This document shows positions 1 to 5,813 of a stretch of 16,364 bases of DNA, piece after piece. Origin of the DNA: Candidatus Aenigmatarchaeota archaeon (lineage in GTDB: Archaea > Aenigmatarchaeota > Aenigmatarchaeia > GW2011-AR5); assembly GCA_016187365.1 (NCBI GenBank), contig JACPJX010000028.1:1-16364 (forward strand), given 5' to 3'. The translations under genes and the position numbers were made by a program. A model generated the notes under the pieces. That model searched no databases. It was not told the DNA's origin and was given only the letters and a program-made list of their open reading frames with translations. The first letter of the stretch is position 1, and each line of letters begins with the position of its first letter.

Positions 1-1262
1 ATTACGAGAATGCGCCGTTCCTCTTCGCCGCGAAGAGCTTCGAGATAGAGCTCGGGAAGGACAACGTGATTCATGTCCTGGTTTCATATCTTCCTGTGCC
101 GCCAAATATCGGCGAGATGAAGACCAAGCCTACCCAGCAGTCCATACGCATGCTTAACGAGCACGGCATATTCCCCGACTTTGTCCTATGCAGGAGCACC
201 GAGCCCCTTGACGACGTGAGGAAGAAGAAGATAGAGACGTATGCCAACATACCCAGCGAGCACATAATCTCGGCGCCTGACATAAAGACCATTTACAGGG
301 CGCCGCTTAACTTCGAGAGGGAGAATCTCGGGCAGAAGATAATGAAGACGATGGATGTGATGCCAAAGGCTGTGCCGAACTGGTCTGAATGGAAAAAACT
401 TGTGGAGAATATAGAGAATCCTTCAAGGAGGATAAAAGTGGCCATGGTGGGCAAGTACGTGAGCACGGGCAATTTCAGTTTGTCCGACTCTTACATTTCG
501 ATAAACAGCGCGCTTTCGCATGCAGGCGCCCATCTGGAGACTGGTATTGACATAGACTTGATAGATTCGAAGCATTTCGAGTCTGCGAACTTCAGTCTTG
601 ACGGGTATCATGGAATAATAATACCCGGCGGCTTCGGTGCCAGCGGCGTCGAGGGCAAGATAAACGCCATCCGCTTCGCGAGGGAAAACGGCCTGCCTTT
701 CCTCGGCCTCTGCTACGGCATGCAGCTTGCGACAGTGGAATACGCAAGGAATGTGTGCAACCTTGAAGGGGCGCATACCACTGAAATTGACAGCAAGACG
801 AAATATCCTGTGATAGACATCCTGCCGTCGCAGATACCTCTTCTTGAGCAGGGCAAATACGGCGGCACCATGAGGCTTGGGGCGTATGCCGCCGTCCTTG
901 AGAAGTCCAGAGTCCTTGGTGCGTATTCAAAAAACAGGATGAAGAGCGACAAACGCATGTCAGAAATCGTGGGGAAGAAGGAGCCGTTCAGGCTCGGCAT
1001 CATAAACGGGGATGAAGACTTCGTGCTCGAGCGCCACAGGCACAGGTTCGAAGTCAACCCGGCTTTCGTGAGGCATCTGAAGGATGCCGGGCTTTCGTTC
1101 CCCGGATTCCACCGCCGCACCGACGGCACAGACCTCATGGAATTCGCCGAACTTCCGGATCACCCGTTTTTCATAGGCACCCAGGCGCATCCGGAGTTCA
1201 AGTCACGCCTCGACGACCCGGCTCCGCTTTTCCTTGAGTTCGTAAGGGCGTGCGCGGGATAA
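1..1262 (+). CDS. pyrG: CTP synthase, 3' part (5' end outside window)
   Basis: CTP synthase makes CTP from UTP, ATP and glutamine in the cytosol. The gene is already open at the left edge: reading from base 3 gives coding sequence upstream of the first in-window ATG at 66, so that ATG is internal. The N-terminal synthetase part shows GEMKTKPTQQ and PSEHIISAPD, both typical of the family. The C-terminal glutamine amidotransferase domain starts near base 435 (VAMVGKY). Its nucleophile cysteine is in LGLCYGMQ (bases 711-713), and the His and Glu of the triad are in QAHPEF (1188-1190 and 1194-1196). The oxyanion-loop motif reads GGFGASGVEG, where many homologues have Arg in place of the Ser. The C-terminus is complete. 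The stop is 3 bases from the stop of the convergent minus-strand gene. Identity is secure; only the N-terminal part is missing. Confidence 0.97.
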   Translation, partial: YENAPFLFAAKSFEIELGKDNVIHVLVSYLPVPPNIGEMKTKPTQQSIRMLNEHGIFPDFVLCRSTEPLDDVRKKKIETYANIPSEHIISAPDIKTIYRAPLNFERENLGQKIMKTMDVMPKAVPNWSEWKKLVENIENPSRRIKVAMVGKYVSTGNFSLSDSYISINSALSHAGAHLETGIDIDLIDSKHFESANFSLDGYHGIIIPGGFGASGVEGKINAIRFARENGLPFLGLCYGMQLATVEYARNVCNLEGAHTTEIDSKTKYPVIDILPSQIPLLEQGKYGGTMRLGAYAAVLEKSRVLGAYSKNRMKSDKRMSEIVGKKEPFRLGIINGDEDFVLERHRHRFEVNPAFVRHLKDAGLSFPGFHRRTDGTDLMEFAELPDHPFFIGTQAHPEFKSRLDDPAPLFLEFVRACAG

Positions 1263-1265
1263 GAA

Positions 1266-1862
1266 TTATTTTAGGTCTTTCAATGGAACATTTCTTGCAA
1301 CTGTCTCGATGAGGGCATCAGGATTGTACCGTCTTGCCTTACCAATCATATGTCTGTCTGCATCGTCACCAAATCGCCTGTAAAACTCTCTATAGGTCCG
1401 TATTGCAGCGTCAAGCTTTTTTTCATGTACCCTTTTCTCGCCGGCTTTGGTCAATCCGGCCCCGCCTGCCCATGCCACTACAGGCACCGCCACGTCGTGC
1501 CCGCCTTCCCATACGCCGTCGGCGCCGTAAGGTATGGCGTAAAGAGGAGCCATTATTCTTGCGACATATCCCGCATTTTTCACAGGGTCGGTTTCGCCCC
1601 TTTCCCTGTCTAATGAGTATTCTCCCAGAACCTTCATGCCTTCCCCAGCGGCAAATACAACTGCGGCTGGAGTAACCATGTACCTGCTCAGCGTCCCGGG
1701 ATCTTCTATTCCTGCGTATTTCATGGCTGCGAATGAAGCGGCGCCGACCCCGACGCCTGCGTATTTAGTCCTTTCGCCCCATCTCTGCAGGAAATCATTA
1801 TGCTCCGCAGCCCAGTCAAGAACTGCATCCTTCGCTCTGGATACGTATTCATTCATTCCCAT
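1266..1862 (-). CDS. Conserved-looking hypothetical protein, possibly membrane-associated (198 aa)
   Basis: I do not recognise this protein. The open frame extends upstream to a GTG at 1991, but bases 1871-1984 are better explained by a zinc-ribbon gene in another frame. I therefore place the start at the ATG at 1862 (next ATG at 1856), 8 bases after that gene's stop; a GTG overlapping the stop (TAGTG) is also possible. Several Gly/Ala-rich, mildly hydrophobic stretches are visible (around YAGVGVGAASFAAM, YMVTPAAVVFAAG and VAVPVVAWAGGAG). They could be weak membrane segments or buried helices. The C-terminal 60 residues are charged and helix-like, rich in Arg/Lys. No signal peptide or catalytic motif is evident. 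It is probably co-transcribed with the zinc-ribbon gene and converges on pyrG. The coding call is fairly sure; the function is unknown. Confidence 0.6.
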   Translation of the reverse strand: MGMNEYVSRAKDAVLDWAAEHNDFLQRWGERTKYAGVGVGAASFAAMKYAGIEDPGTLSRYMVTPAAVVFAAGEGMKVLGEYSLDRERGETDPVKNAGYVARIMAPLYAIPYGADGVWEGGHDVAVPVVAWAGGAGLTKAGEKRVHEKKLDAAIRTYREFYRRFGDDADRHMIGKARRYNPDALIETVARNVPLKDLK

Positions 1863-1870
1863 GGCAATCA

Positions 1871-1984
1871 CTACCACTTCATCTTCTTTGTGTTGTATTC
1901 CTTGCCGCAGAAGCCGCAGAATATCATCCGCCTCGTCTTTATGAGACGGCCGTCCCTGCAGCTCTTGCACCTCTTTATTACCAT
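1871..1984 (-). CDS. Tiny zinc-ribbon protein (37 aa)
   Basis: The minus strand carries a 37-codon ATG-to-TAG frame. Its product has two CxxC knuckles: CKSC at residues 6-9 and CGFC at residues 23-26, inside a strongly basic chain ending KKMKW. Two CxxC pairs about 13 residues apart are the pattern of a rubredoxin-like or zinc-ribbon fold, and such micro zinc ribbons are common in archaea as nucleic-acid or complex-binding parts. The frame overlaps what would otherwise be the N-terminal 43 codons of the downstream protein in a different frame. Four well-placed cysteines and a downstream ATG 8 bases past the stop make this the better reading. No convincing TATA box or SD site is seen upstream. 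The partner and role are unknown. Confidence 0.6.
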   Translation of the reverse strand: MVIKRCKSCRDGRLIKTRRMIFCGFCGKEYNTKKMKW

Positions 1985-2059
1985 ATGACACACACCCAAA
2001 ATATGACTAATCTTCCCGTCCGTTCAGCCTGAATATTAGCATTTCTTTGCTTATCTCTA

Positions 2060-2104
2060 CAGAGAACGGAGTTCTCTGAGATCTTGAAGGAATTTCATTC
2101 CTTC
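2060..2104. repeat. Paired 8-3-8 hairpins (element copy 1)
   Basis: There are two perfect inverted repeats, each with an 8-bp stem and a 3-base loop, 7 bases apart. The first is CAGAGAAC/GTTCTCTG with loop GGA (2060-2078). The second is GAAGGAAT/ATTCCTTC with loop TTC (2086-2104). The linker is AGATCTT. The same geometry recurs at 12314-12358, sharing a 17-base core but with a different partner stem. The strand cannot be set because the stems are self-complementary. Read on the minus strand, the pair lies about 75 bases upstream of the zinc-ribbon ATG. It could be an RNA leader, a small RNA or a repeat. Confidence 0.6.
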
Positions 2105-2266
2105 CAAGACTGACTTCCGCATACTCATGCCCGTATCTCTTTCATGTCATTCTATATGTCGCGGACGGTTTAAATACTTTACTACTTAATAGTAACTATA
2201 TTCTGATATATATCTTTCGGTAGTGACATGAAGGAGGGAAGATGGTGGGATTGTTCAGGAAGGCAC

Positions 2267-2321
2267 CTTTAAATAATTTATCTTTGACTTACTTTAGCAC
2301 GCGAAGGCGAGGGCTTTTGCG
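2267..2321 (+). promoter_or_regulatory. Promoter and 5' stem-loop for the acidic microprotein
   Basis: A TATA-like box CTTTAAATA (2267-2275) predicts transcription starting near 2298. Bases 2300-2321 form a 9-bp stem with two G-U pairs and a GAGG loop, so the transcript would begin almost directly with a stem-loop. An SD-like GGTGA (2335-2339) follows, 5 bases before the GTG at 2345. Confidence 0.4.
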
Positions 2322-2344
2322 GACACAAAAAAGGGGTGAAAGGT

Positions 2345-2449
2345 GTGAAAATAAAGTATGACGATGAAGGCGACGACGACAGCTCATTGGACGATGAAGG
2401 CGACGACGAAGACGAAGAATGGGGAGAAGACGGGGACGAGGAAGAATAA
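2345..2449 (+). CDS. Very acidic microprotein (34 aa)
   Basis: A 34-codon frame from GTG to TAA encodes a protein that is mostly Asp and Glu after a short MKIKYDDE start. The DNA holds an internal direct repeat: the 20 bases from 2360 recur from 2390, giving DDEGDDD then DDEGDDE. The gene has a TATA-like box (2267-2275), an SD-like GGTGA at suitable spacing and a T-rich tract just downstream (2455-2468) suitable for termination. Together these argue for a real gene despite its size. It is convergent with aIF2-gamma. Acidic tails of this kind can mimic nucleic acid or bind basic proteins, but that is only a possibility. A low-complexity artefact cannot be excluded. Confidence 0.5.
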   Translation: MKIKYDDEGDDDSSLDDEGDDEDEEWGEDGDEEE

Positions 2450-2533
2450 ATTGTGATTTTTTGTTTTCCTTACTAATTACATTTTTGTAAGAATATAATT
2501 ATTATAAACGGCTTGTGCGCCTTGATTTGTTTG

Positions 2534-3721
2534 TCAGACTATCTCTCCCCAGCCCACGAGATGCCACCGGCCCGAAACCTGCTTTGATATCGCGACCTTG
2601 TCGCCCTTTTCGGCGCAGACGGGGATTTTCAGCTTCAGAACCGCGGTTTTTCCGGCGGACGTGACTATGCCCACGGTCTTTGCTATGGCCACTGTCATCA
2701 TGAGGACGTCGCCCTGCTTTATTGGCTCGACTTTTTTCGCGCCTTCTATTCCTATTATATGGTCAAAAAACGTTATCCTGATGCTTATCTGGTCGATGTT
2801 TTCCGGAAGCTCAAGGCCCGCGACGCTGCCTGTCATGGAGTCGCCTCTCGTAAGCGATGGGTCGAGCTCTGTCTGAAGCGCCACAAGGCCGCCGGGCGCC
2901 GCCTCGTCCGATACCCCGGCCTGGAATATTTCCACGACCTTCGTCTTTATCGGGCTCCACTTGTCGTTTACCTTGACGCCGGGCTTTATCTCTATCTCGC
3001 CGCCGACTTTGATTATCCCCTGTATGAGCGAGCCCCCGAGAACCCCGCCCTTGAGCTCCTTTACAGGCGCGCCCGGCCTGTTGACATCAAAAGACCTTGC
3101 CACGTAAAATTTCGGCTTCTTTGACGTGTCCCTTTCGGGGGTCGGCATCGTGCGCTGTATCTCCTCTATGAGGAGATCTATGTTGACGTTGTTTATGGCG
3201 CTCACGGGGATTACTGGAGCGCTCTCGGCAACGGTCCCTTTCACGAAATTCTTTATCTCCCTGTAGCTCTCGAGAGACCTCTCCTGCGGCACGAGGTCTA
3301 TCTTGTTCTGCACTATTATGATGTTCTTTATGCCGACAATGTCAAGCGCCTTGAGGTGCTCGGCTGTCTGCGGCTGGGGGCATTTCTCGTCAGCCGATAT
3401 GAGAAGCAGGGCGCCGTCCATGAGGGCCGCGCCTGAAAGCACCGTCGCCATCAGAGTTTCATGCCCCGGCGCGTCAACAAAACTCACCGTGCGGACAGGC
3501 TTCGCGTCGCCGAAGCACGACGCGCATTTCTGCGTGTTGCCGTACCTTCTGCATTTCTCGCAATAGTAGAAAGTCACGTCCGCATATCCCAGCCTTATCG
3601 TGATGCCCCTCTTCATCTCCTCGCTGTGAGTGTCTGTCCATTTCTTCGTCAGCGCATATGCCAGTGACGTCTTGCCGTGGTCGACATGCCCCACGAGTCC
3701 TATGTTGATCTCGGGCTTCAT
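2534..3721 (-). CDS. eif2g: Translation initiation factor aIF2 subunit gamma
   Basis: This is the GTPase subunit of archaeal IF2, which brings initiator Met-tRNA to the small ribosomal subunit. Seen from the chosen ATG: P-loop GHVDHGKT (11-18), the switch region with EEMKRGITI (35-43), a zinc knuckle with Cys 54, 57, 66 and 69, DAPGHE (83-88), NKID (139-142) and the SA motif of G5. Beta-barrel domains II and III follow, ending GWGEIV. The length of 395 aa is normal. The frame is open up to a TTG at 3772, but the family starts a few residues before the P-loop, so ATG 3721 (MKPEINIGLVG) is preferred. A GAGGTG lies upstream, too far away to be its SD. It follows S6e and a small membrane gene on the same strand, a common archaeal association. 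It ends convergent to the acidic microprotein. Confidence 0.97.
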   Translation of the reverse strand: MKPEINIGLVGHVDHGKTSLAYALTKKWTDTHSEEMKRGITIRLGYADVTFYYCEKCRRYGNTQKCASCFGDAKPVRTVSFVDAPGHETLMATVLSGAALMDGALLLISADEKCPQPQTAEHLKALDIVGIKNIIIVQNKIDLVPQERSLESYREIKNFVKGTVAESAPVIPVSAINNVNIDLLIEEIQRTMPTPERDTSKKPKFYVARSFDVNRPGAPVKELKGGVLGGSLIQGIIKVGGEIEIKPGVKVNDKWSPIKTKVVEIFQAGVSDEAAPGGLVALQTELDPSLTRGDSMTGSVAGLELPENIDQISIRITFFDHIIGIEGAKKVEPIKQGDVLMMTVAIAKTVGIVTSAGKTAVLKLKIPVCAEKGDKVAISKQVSGRWHLVGWGEIV

Positions 3722-3783
3722 TCCGCTGGATTCTGTTTTTTTGGAGAAGAATACCACCTCTTGCAACAACAAATTGAAAAATG

Positions 3784-3817
3784 AAATATAAAAAACTGCT
3801 TATGACGATTTTTATAG
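3784..3817. promoter_or_regulatory. Divergent TATA boxes between aIF2-gamma and the 57-aa membrane gene
   Basis: On the plus strand TTTTTATAG (3809-3817) is centred about 30 bases before the ATG at 3843, fitting a leaderless transcript. On the minus strand a TTTTTTATAT run (about 3786-3797) precedes aIF2-gamma, implying a leader of several tens of bases there. Confidence 0.45.
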
Positions 3818-3842
3818 TGATTAAGCCATAGATTAGAATAGT

Positions 3843-4016
3843 ATGACTCCAGACTACGACAGGAAAAAGCAGGAGATAGACAGGCTTCTGGACGAGGAGT
3901 TCAGGAAAAAAATGGAGAAAGGCTTTTTGCGCCGGCATCTCCTGCTGATACTGGCCTTGATCCCGATAGTCTTCTTCAACATGCTCACGCTGCTTGTGAT
4001 TTTGGGAGTGATTTAG
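3843..4016 (+). CDS. Small single-span membrane protein (57 aa)
   Basis: A 57-codon ATG-to-TAG frame. Residues 1-31 are charged and helix-like (KKQEIDRLLDEEFRKKMEKG), followed by a hydrophobic stretch from about residue 33 to the C-terminus, rich in Leu, Ile and Val. This looks like a tail-anchored protein with a cytosolic coiled-coil-like head. A TATA-like box at 3809-3817 is correctly placed for a leaderless mRNA, and a hairpin with a T-run follows at 4069-4087, so the gene looks like a self-contained unit. It sits on the opposite strand between two genes of the S6e/aIF2-gamma group. I do not recognise the family. A ribosome-associated or insertion role is conceivable from the neighbours only. 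Confidence 0.65.
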   Translation: MTPDYDRKKQEIDRLLDEEFRKKMEKGFLRRHLLLILALIPIVFFNMLTLLVILGVI

Positions 4017-4046
4017 CAAAAATGTAATTACTCTTTTTTCTCTCAT

Positions 4047-4087
4047 GAGAGTATGCCTATGGCATTCTCTCTGATGTCAGAGTTTTT
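4047..4087 (+). terminator. Hairpin cluster with T-run, likely terminator
   Basis: GAGAGTATGCC pairs with GGCATTCTCTC across a TAT loop (4047-4071, one mismatch). An overlapping stem CTCTG/CAGAG with loop ATGT (4069-4082) is followed directly by TTTTT (4083-4087). On the plus strand this would end the 57-aa gene. A further T6 run lies at 4034-4039. On the minus strand the hairpins fall between the 52-aa gene and aIF2-gamma. Confidence 0.5.
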
Positions 4088-4088
4088 G

Positions 4089-4247
4089 TCAAGAAGACTT
4101 CTGTTCGTGCAGGTCGTAGAGGAAGGCAATTAAAAGAAAAGCAAATATTCCGACCCCGACTTCCCTGCTGTTTACGAAGAGGTTTATCAATGCCAGTATG
4201 AAAGCAACCAAAAACGTCCAATGGTCTAGCTTCGTCCAGTGCGACAT
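4089..4247 (-). CDS. Small two-span membrane protein (52 aa)
   Basis: A 52-codon ATG-to-TGA frame on the minus strand, 18 bases after the S6e stop and so probably in its operon. The protein begins MSHWTKLDHW, then has a hydrophobic stretch at about 11-24, a short polar turn with NSRE, and a second hydrophobic stretch at about 33-45 ending in a charged tail. This predicts a helical hairpin in the membrane. No family is recognised. The tight spacing to S6e and the clean hydrophobic pattern support it as a real gene that a length cutoff would miss. Confidence 0.6.
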   Translation of the reverse strand: MSHWTKLDHWTFLVAFILALINLFVNSREVGVGIFAFLLIAFLYDLHEQKSS

Positions 4248-4265
4248 TTTTCTGCCTCGTTACTT

Positions 4266-4670
4266 TTATTCCTTCTTTTCTTCTTTCTGCTCTTTGGCCT
4301 TCCTCGGCAGCAGCTCCTCCAACGCCTTTGAGCCCTGCTTCACGACGCTGCAGTTTATCTGCGACACGTCATGGGAAATCGTGTTGCCCCTGAACATCCT
4401 TCTTTTGCGGAGCCCTTCCTTTTCCGGGCGGAACCCGGTGCCCTCTGACGCCATGAACCTTTTCCTGACGGTGCCTTCTATGTCCCTGCGCATCGGAAAT
4501 CCGTCCCTGTCCGAGCCGCCGGTCACCTTCATCTCATATCCTTCAAGGCCGAGAAAATCGCCCTGTATCGTGTCGCCTATGCGCTTTCCAAGGATAGGGC
4601 AGTCCTTCTGGTCCTTCTCGACCTGCCCCGAATGCTTCTTGTCGCTTATGACGAATTTGAATACTGCCAT
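4266..4670 (-). CDS. rps6e: 30S ribosomal protein S6e
   Basis: S6e is a small-subunit ribosomal protein shared by archaea and eukaryotes. The start is set at ATG 4670 (MAVFKFVISD), which matches the usual N-terminus; the open frame begins six codons earlier at 4688. Diagnostic segments are GKRIGDTIQGDFLGLEGYE, the KVTGGSDRDGFPMRRD loop, and RKRRMFRGNTIS, which corresponds to the conserved RKSVRGNTIS. The chain ends in a Lys/Glu-rich tail. At 134 aa it is of normal archaeal size. It leads a minus-strand group with a 52-aa membrane protein and then aIF2-gamma. Its 5' region (4706-4762) contains two hairpins, which could be a regulatory leader. A weak TATA-like AAAATAAAT lies near 4690. Confidence 0.96.
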   Translation of the reverse strand: MAVFKFVISDKKHSGQVEKDQKDCPILGKRIGDTIQGDFLGLEGYEMKVTGGSDRDGFPMRRDIEGTVRKRFMASEGTGFRPEKEGLRKRRMFRGNTISHDVSQINCSVVKQGSKALEELLPRKAKEQKEEKKE

Positions 4671-4705
4671 GTGCAAAATCAACTCCATTTATTTTGGATT
4701 TTGAC

Positions 4706-4762
4706 ACCTCAAACAGCTTAATGCTGTTTGTAGGTATACATCCCTTTTCTTAGGAAGAAAAG
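4706..4762 (-). repeat. Two hairpins in the S6e 5' region (possible element copy 3)
   Basis: CTTTTCTT/AAGAAAAG with a 3-base loop (4744-4762) is a perfect 8-bp hairpin. CAAACAGC/GCTGTTTG with a 5-base loop (4710-4730) is a second, and its stem extends to 12 bp through ACCT/AGGT with one bulged base. Read on the minus strand they are separated by a short linker starting GGATGTAT and end about 35 bases before the S6e ATG. This resembles the paired hairpins at 2060 and 12314 but is less exact. Confidence 0.5.
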
Positions 4763-4878
4763 AGGTTCATACAAATCTTATCTTCTTTACTACCGTCCGA
4801 AAAACCAGAGAATAGATGCCTGTCTTTGATTATTCTCCCAGTTTTTTCAGCCGGGCTATGCATCTTTTGGAGACAAAG

Positions 4879-4887
4879 CTTATAAGA
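4879..4887 (+). promoter_or_regulatory. TATA box of the phosphoglucose isomerase gene
   Basis: CTTATAAGA is centred about 25 bases before the GTG at 4908. No SD site lies between, so a leaderless transcript is expected. Confidence 0.5.
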
Positions 4888-4907
4888 GTAGTTTTTAATC
4901 TGAATTG

Positions 4908-5600
4908 GTGTACGGCAGAAATATTTTCCTCAGGAACGGCGCTCTTGAGTTCTCCGGTATGCCTCCTGTTGAGCCGGCATTCAGGCGGCTGAAGGACATG
5001 CAGAGCCTCTTTCTGGACGCTTCTGCGGAGGATGACGATGAAATCCTGTATATAATGTACAGGAATGTTATCCTGCCGGAGCACAGGTCCGTCTTTCAGG
5101 GCATGAACCTGAGGTATGACGTTACCGTGATGCCCGTGAAGTTCATCGGGATGGAATTTGTCAAGACTTGCGGGCATTTCCACCCGGGCGGCTATCCCGA
5201 GATATACGAGGTGCTTGAAGGCGAATGCCATTTCCTCCTGCAGAAGGAAGGCGATTTCGTTGTCATAAGGGCAGGGGAAGGCGATGTGGTCGTTTTCCCG
5301 GGAGAATACGGCCATGTGACTACGAATCCGCACGGCAGGACGCTCGTGCTCGCAAACATCGTTTCCGGCGCCTTCGCTTCGGACTACAGTTTGTACGGGA
5401 AACTGAAAGGCGCTGCTTATTATGACACGACCGGCGGCTTCGTGAAGAACCCCAATTACGGTGACGTCAAAATGCGTTCTGCAAAGCCCAATGGAGCCTC
5501 TCTGGGGCCGGACATTTACAATGTATTTATGAAAAGCCCTGAGAAGTTTGCGTTCCTTTCCAAACCGGAGAATATTCCGGAAGAGTTTTTGGCTCTGTAG
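4908..5600 (+). CDS. pgiA: Glucose-6-phosphate isomerase, cupin type
   Basis: This metal-dependent cupin enzyme interconverts glucose-6-phosphate and fructose-6-phosphate. It is the archaeal type, unrelated to bacterial/eukaryotic PGI. Numbering from a TTG at 4905, the metal-binding cupin motif 1 is seen as GHFHPGGYPEIYE with His 91, His 93 and Glu 99. Motif 2 holds His 137 in FPGEYGHVTTNP. At about 230 aa it is longer than the roughly 190-aa Pyrococcus enzyme, with a C-terminal extension. The start is TTG 4905 or GTG 4908; the TATA box at 4879-4887 fits a leaderless mRNA, and GTG is chosen as the commoner start. It is a stand-alone gene, divergent from S6e. The identification rests on the His-His-Glu-His pattern and flanking residues typical of the archaeal family. 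Confidence 0.9.
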   Translation: MYGRNIFLRNGALEFSGMPPVEPAFRRLKDMQSLFLDASAEDDDEILYIMYRNVILPEHRSVFQGMNLRYDVTVMPVKFIGMEFVKTCGHFHPGGYPEIYEVLEGECHFLLQKEGDFVVIRAGEGDVVVFPGEYGHVTTNPHGRTLVLANIVSGAFASDYSLYGKLKGAAYYDTTGGFVKNPNYGDVKMRSAKPNGASLGPDIYNVFMKSPEKFAFLSKPENIPEEFLAL

Positions 5601-5650
5601 GATTTAGGATTTCACATCTTAATAAATAATTGCATACAAGTATAACATTA

Positions 5651-5743
5651 ATGACTCGAATAAAGAAGACAAAAAAATCTGGGTTTGGAATCGCAAAAGG
5701 TATAAGAGCATACGAGCACGAAAAGATAAGTGATTTTGATTAA
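5651..5743 (+). CDS. Possible 30-aa microprotein
   Basis: A 30-codon frame starts MTRIKKTKKSGFGIAKG and ends in a charged HEKISDFD tail. A TATA-like box TTAATAAATA (5619-5628) is centred about 27 bases before its ATG, exactly as expected for a leaderless gene. This is the main reason to list it. The sequence vaguely recalls the C-terminal tails of archaeal AbrB-type antitoxins, so it might be a remnant. It is short enough to be chance. Confidence 0.3.
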   Translation: MTRIKKTKKSGFGIAKGIRAYEHEKISDFD

Positions 5744-5813
5744 ATGGGCGACCCGCATTTCAGCGGAATAAAGAATGTGGCTATGATTTAAGTTTTCTAG
5801 GCATCTTAACACC

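Larger units (their letters stand above)
1985..2344. other. 360-base gene-poor region with hairpins and promoter-like boxes
   Basis: No convincing gene is visible between the zinc-ribbon start and the acidic microprotein. The region holds two perfect 8-bp hairpins (2060-2104). It also has a TATA-like box GGTTTAAATAC (2166-2176), with a 6-bp inverted repeat TTACTA/TAGTAA (2179-2195) where a repressor could act. A second TATA-like box CTTTAAATA (2267-2275) precedes the microprotein. A 39-codon plus frame (2242-2361) has a GGAGGG in front but an undistinguished composition, so it is not called. Confidence 0.6.

Noticed and set aside
2242..2361. A 39-codon plus-strand ORF preceded by GGAGGG, and a 14-codon ORF from 2228
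   Set aside because: The longer frame spans the next TATA box and 5' stem-loop and overlaps the acidic microprotein; its composition shows nothing gene-like.
3722..3772. Upstream TTG extension of aIF2-gamma by 17 residues
   Set aside because: The family begins a few residues before the P-loop; the extension is not conserved-looking, although a GAGGTG nearby is noted.
4747..4860. A 37-codon minus-strand ORF upstream of S6e
   Set aside because: No promoter, SD or motif, and its end overlaps the hairpins of the S6e leader.
4830..5333. Minus-strand ORF opposite phosphoglucose isomerase
   Set aside because: Antisense shadow of an identified enzyme, without its own start signals.
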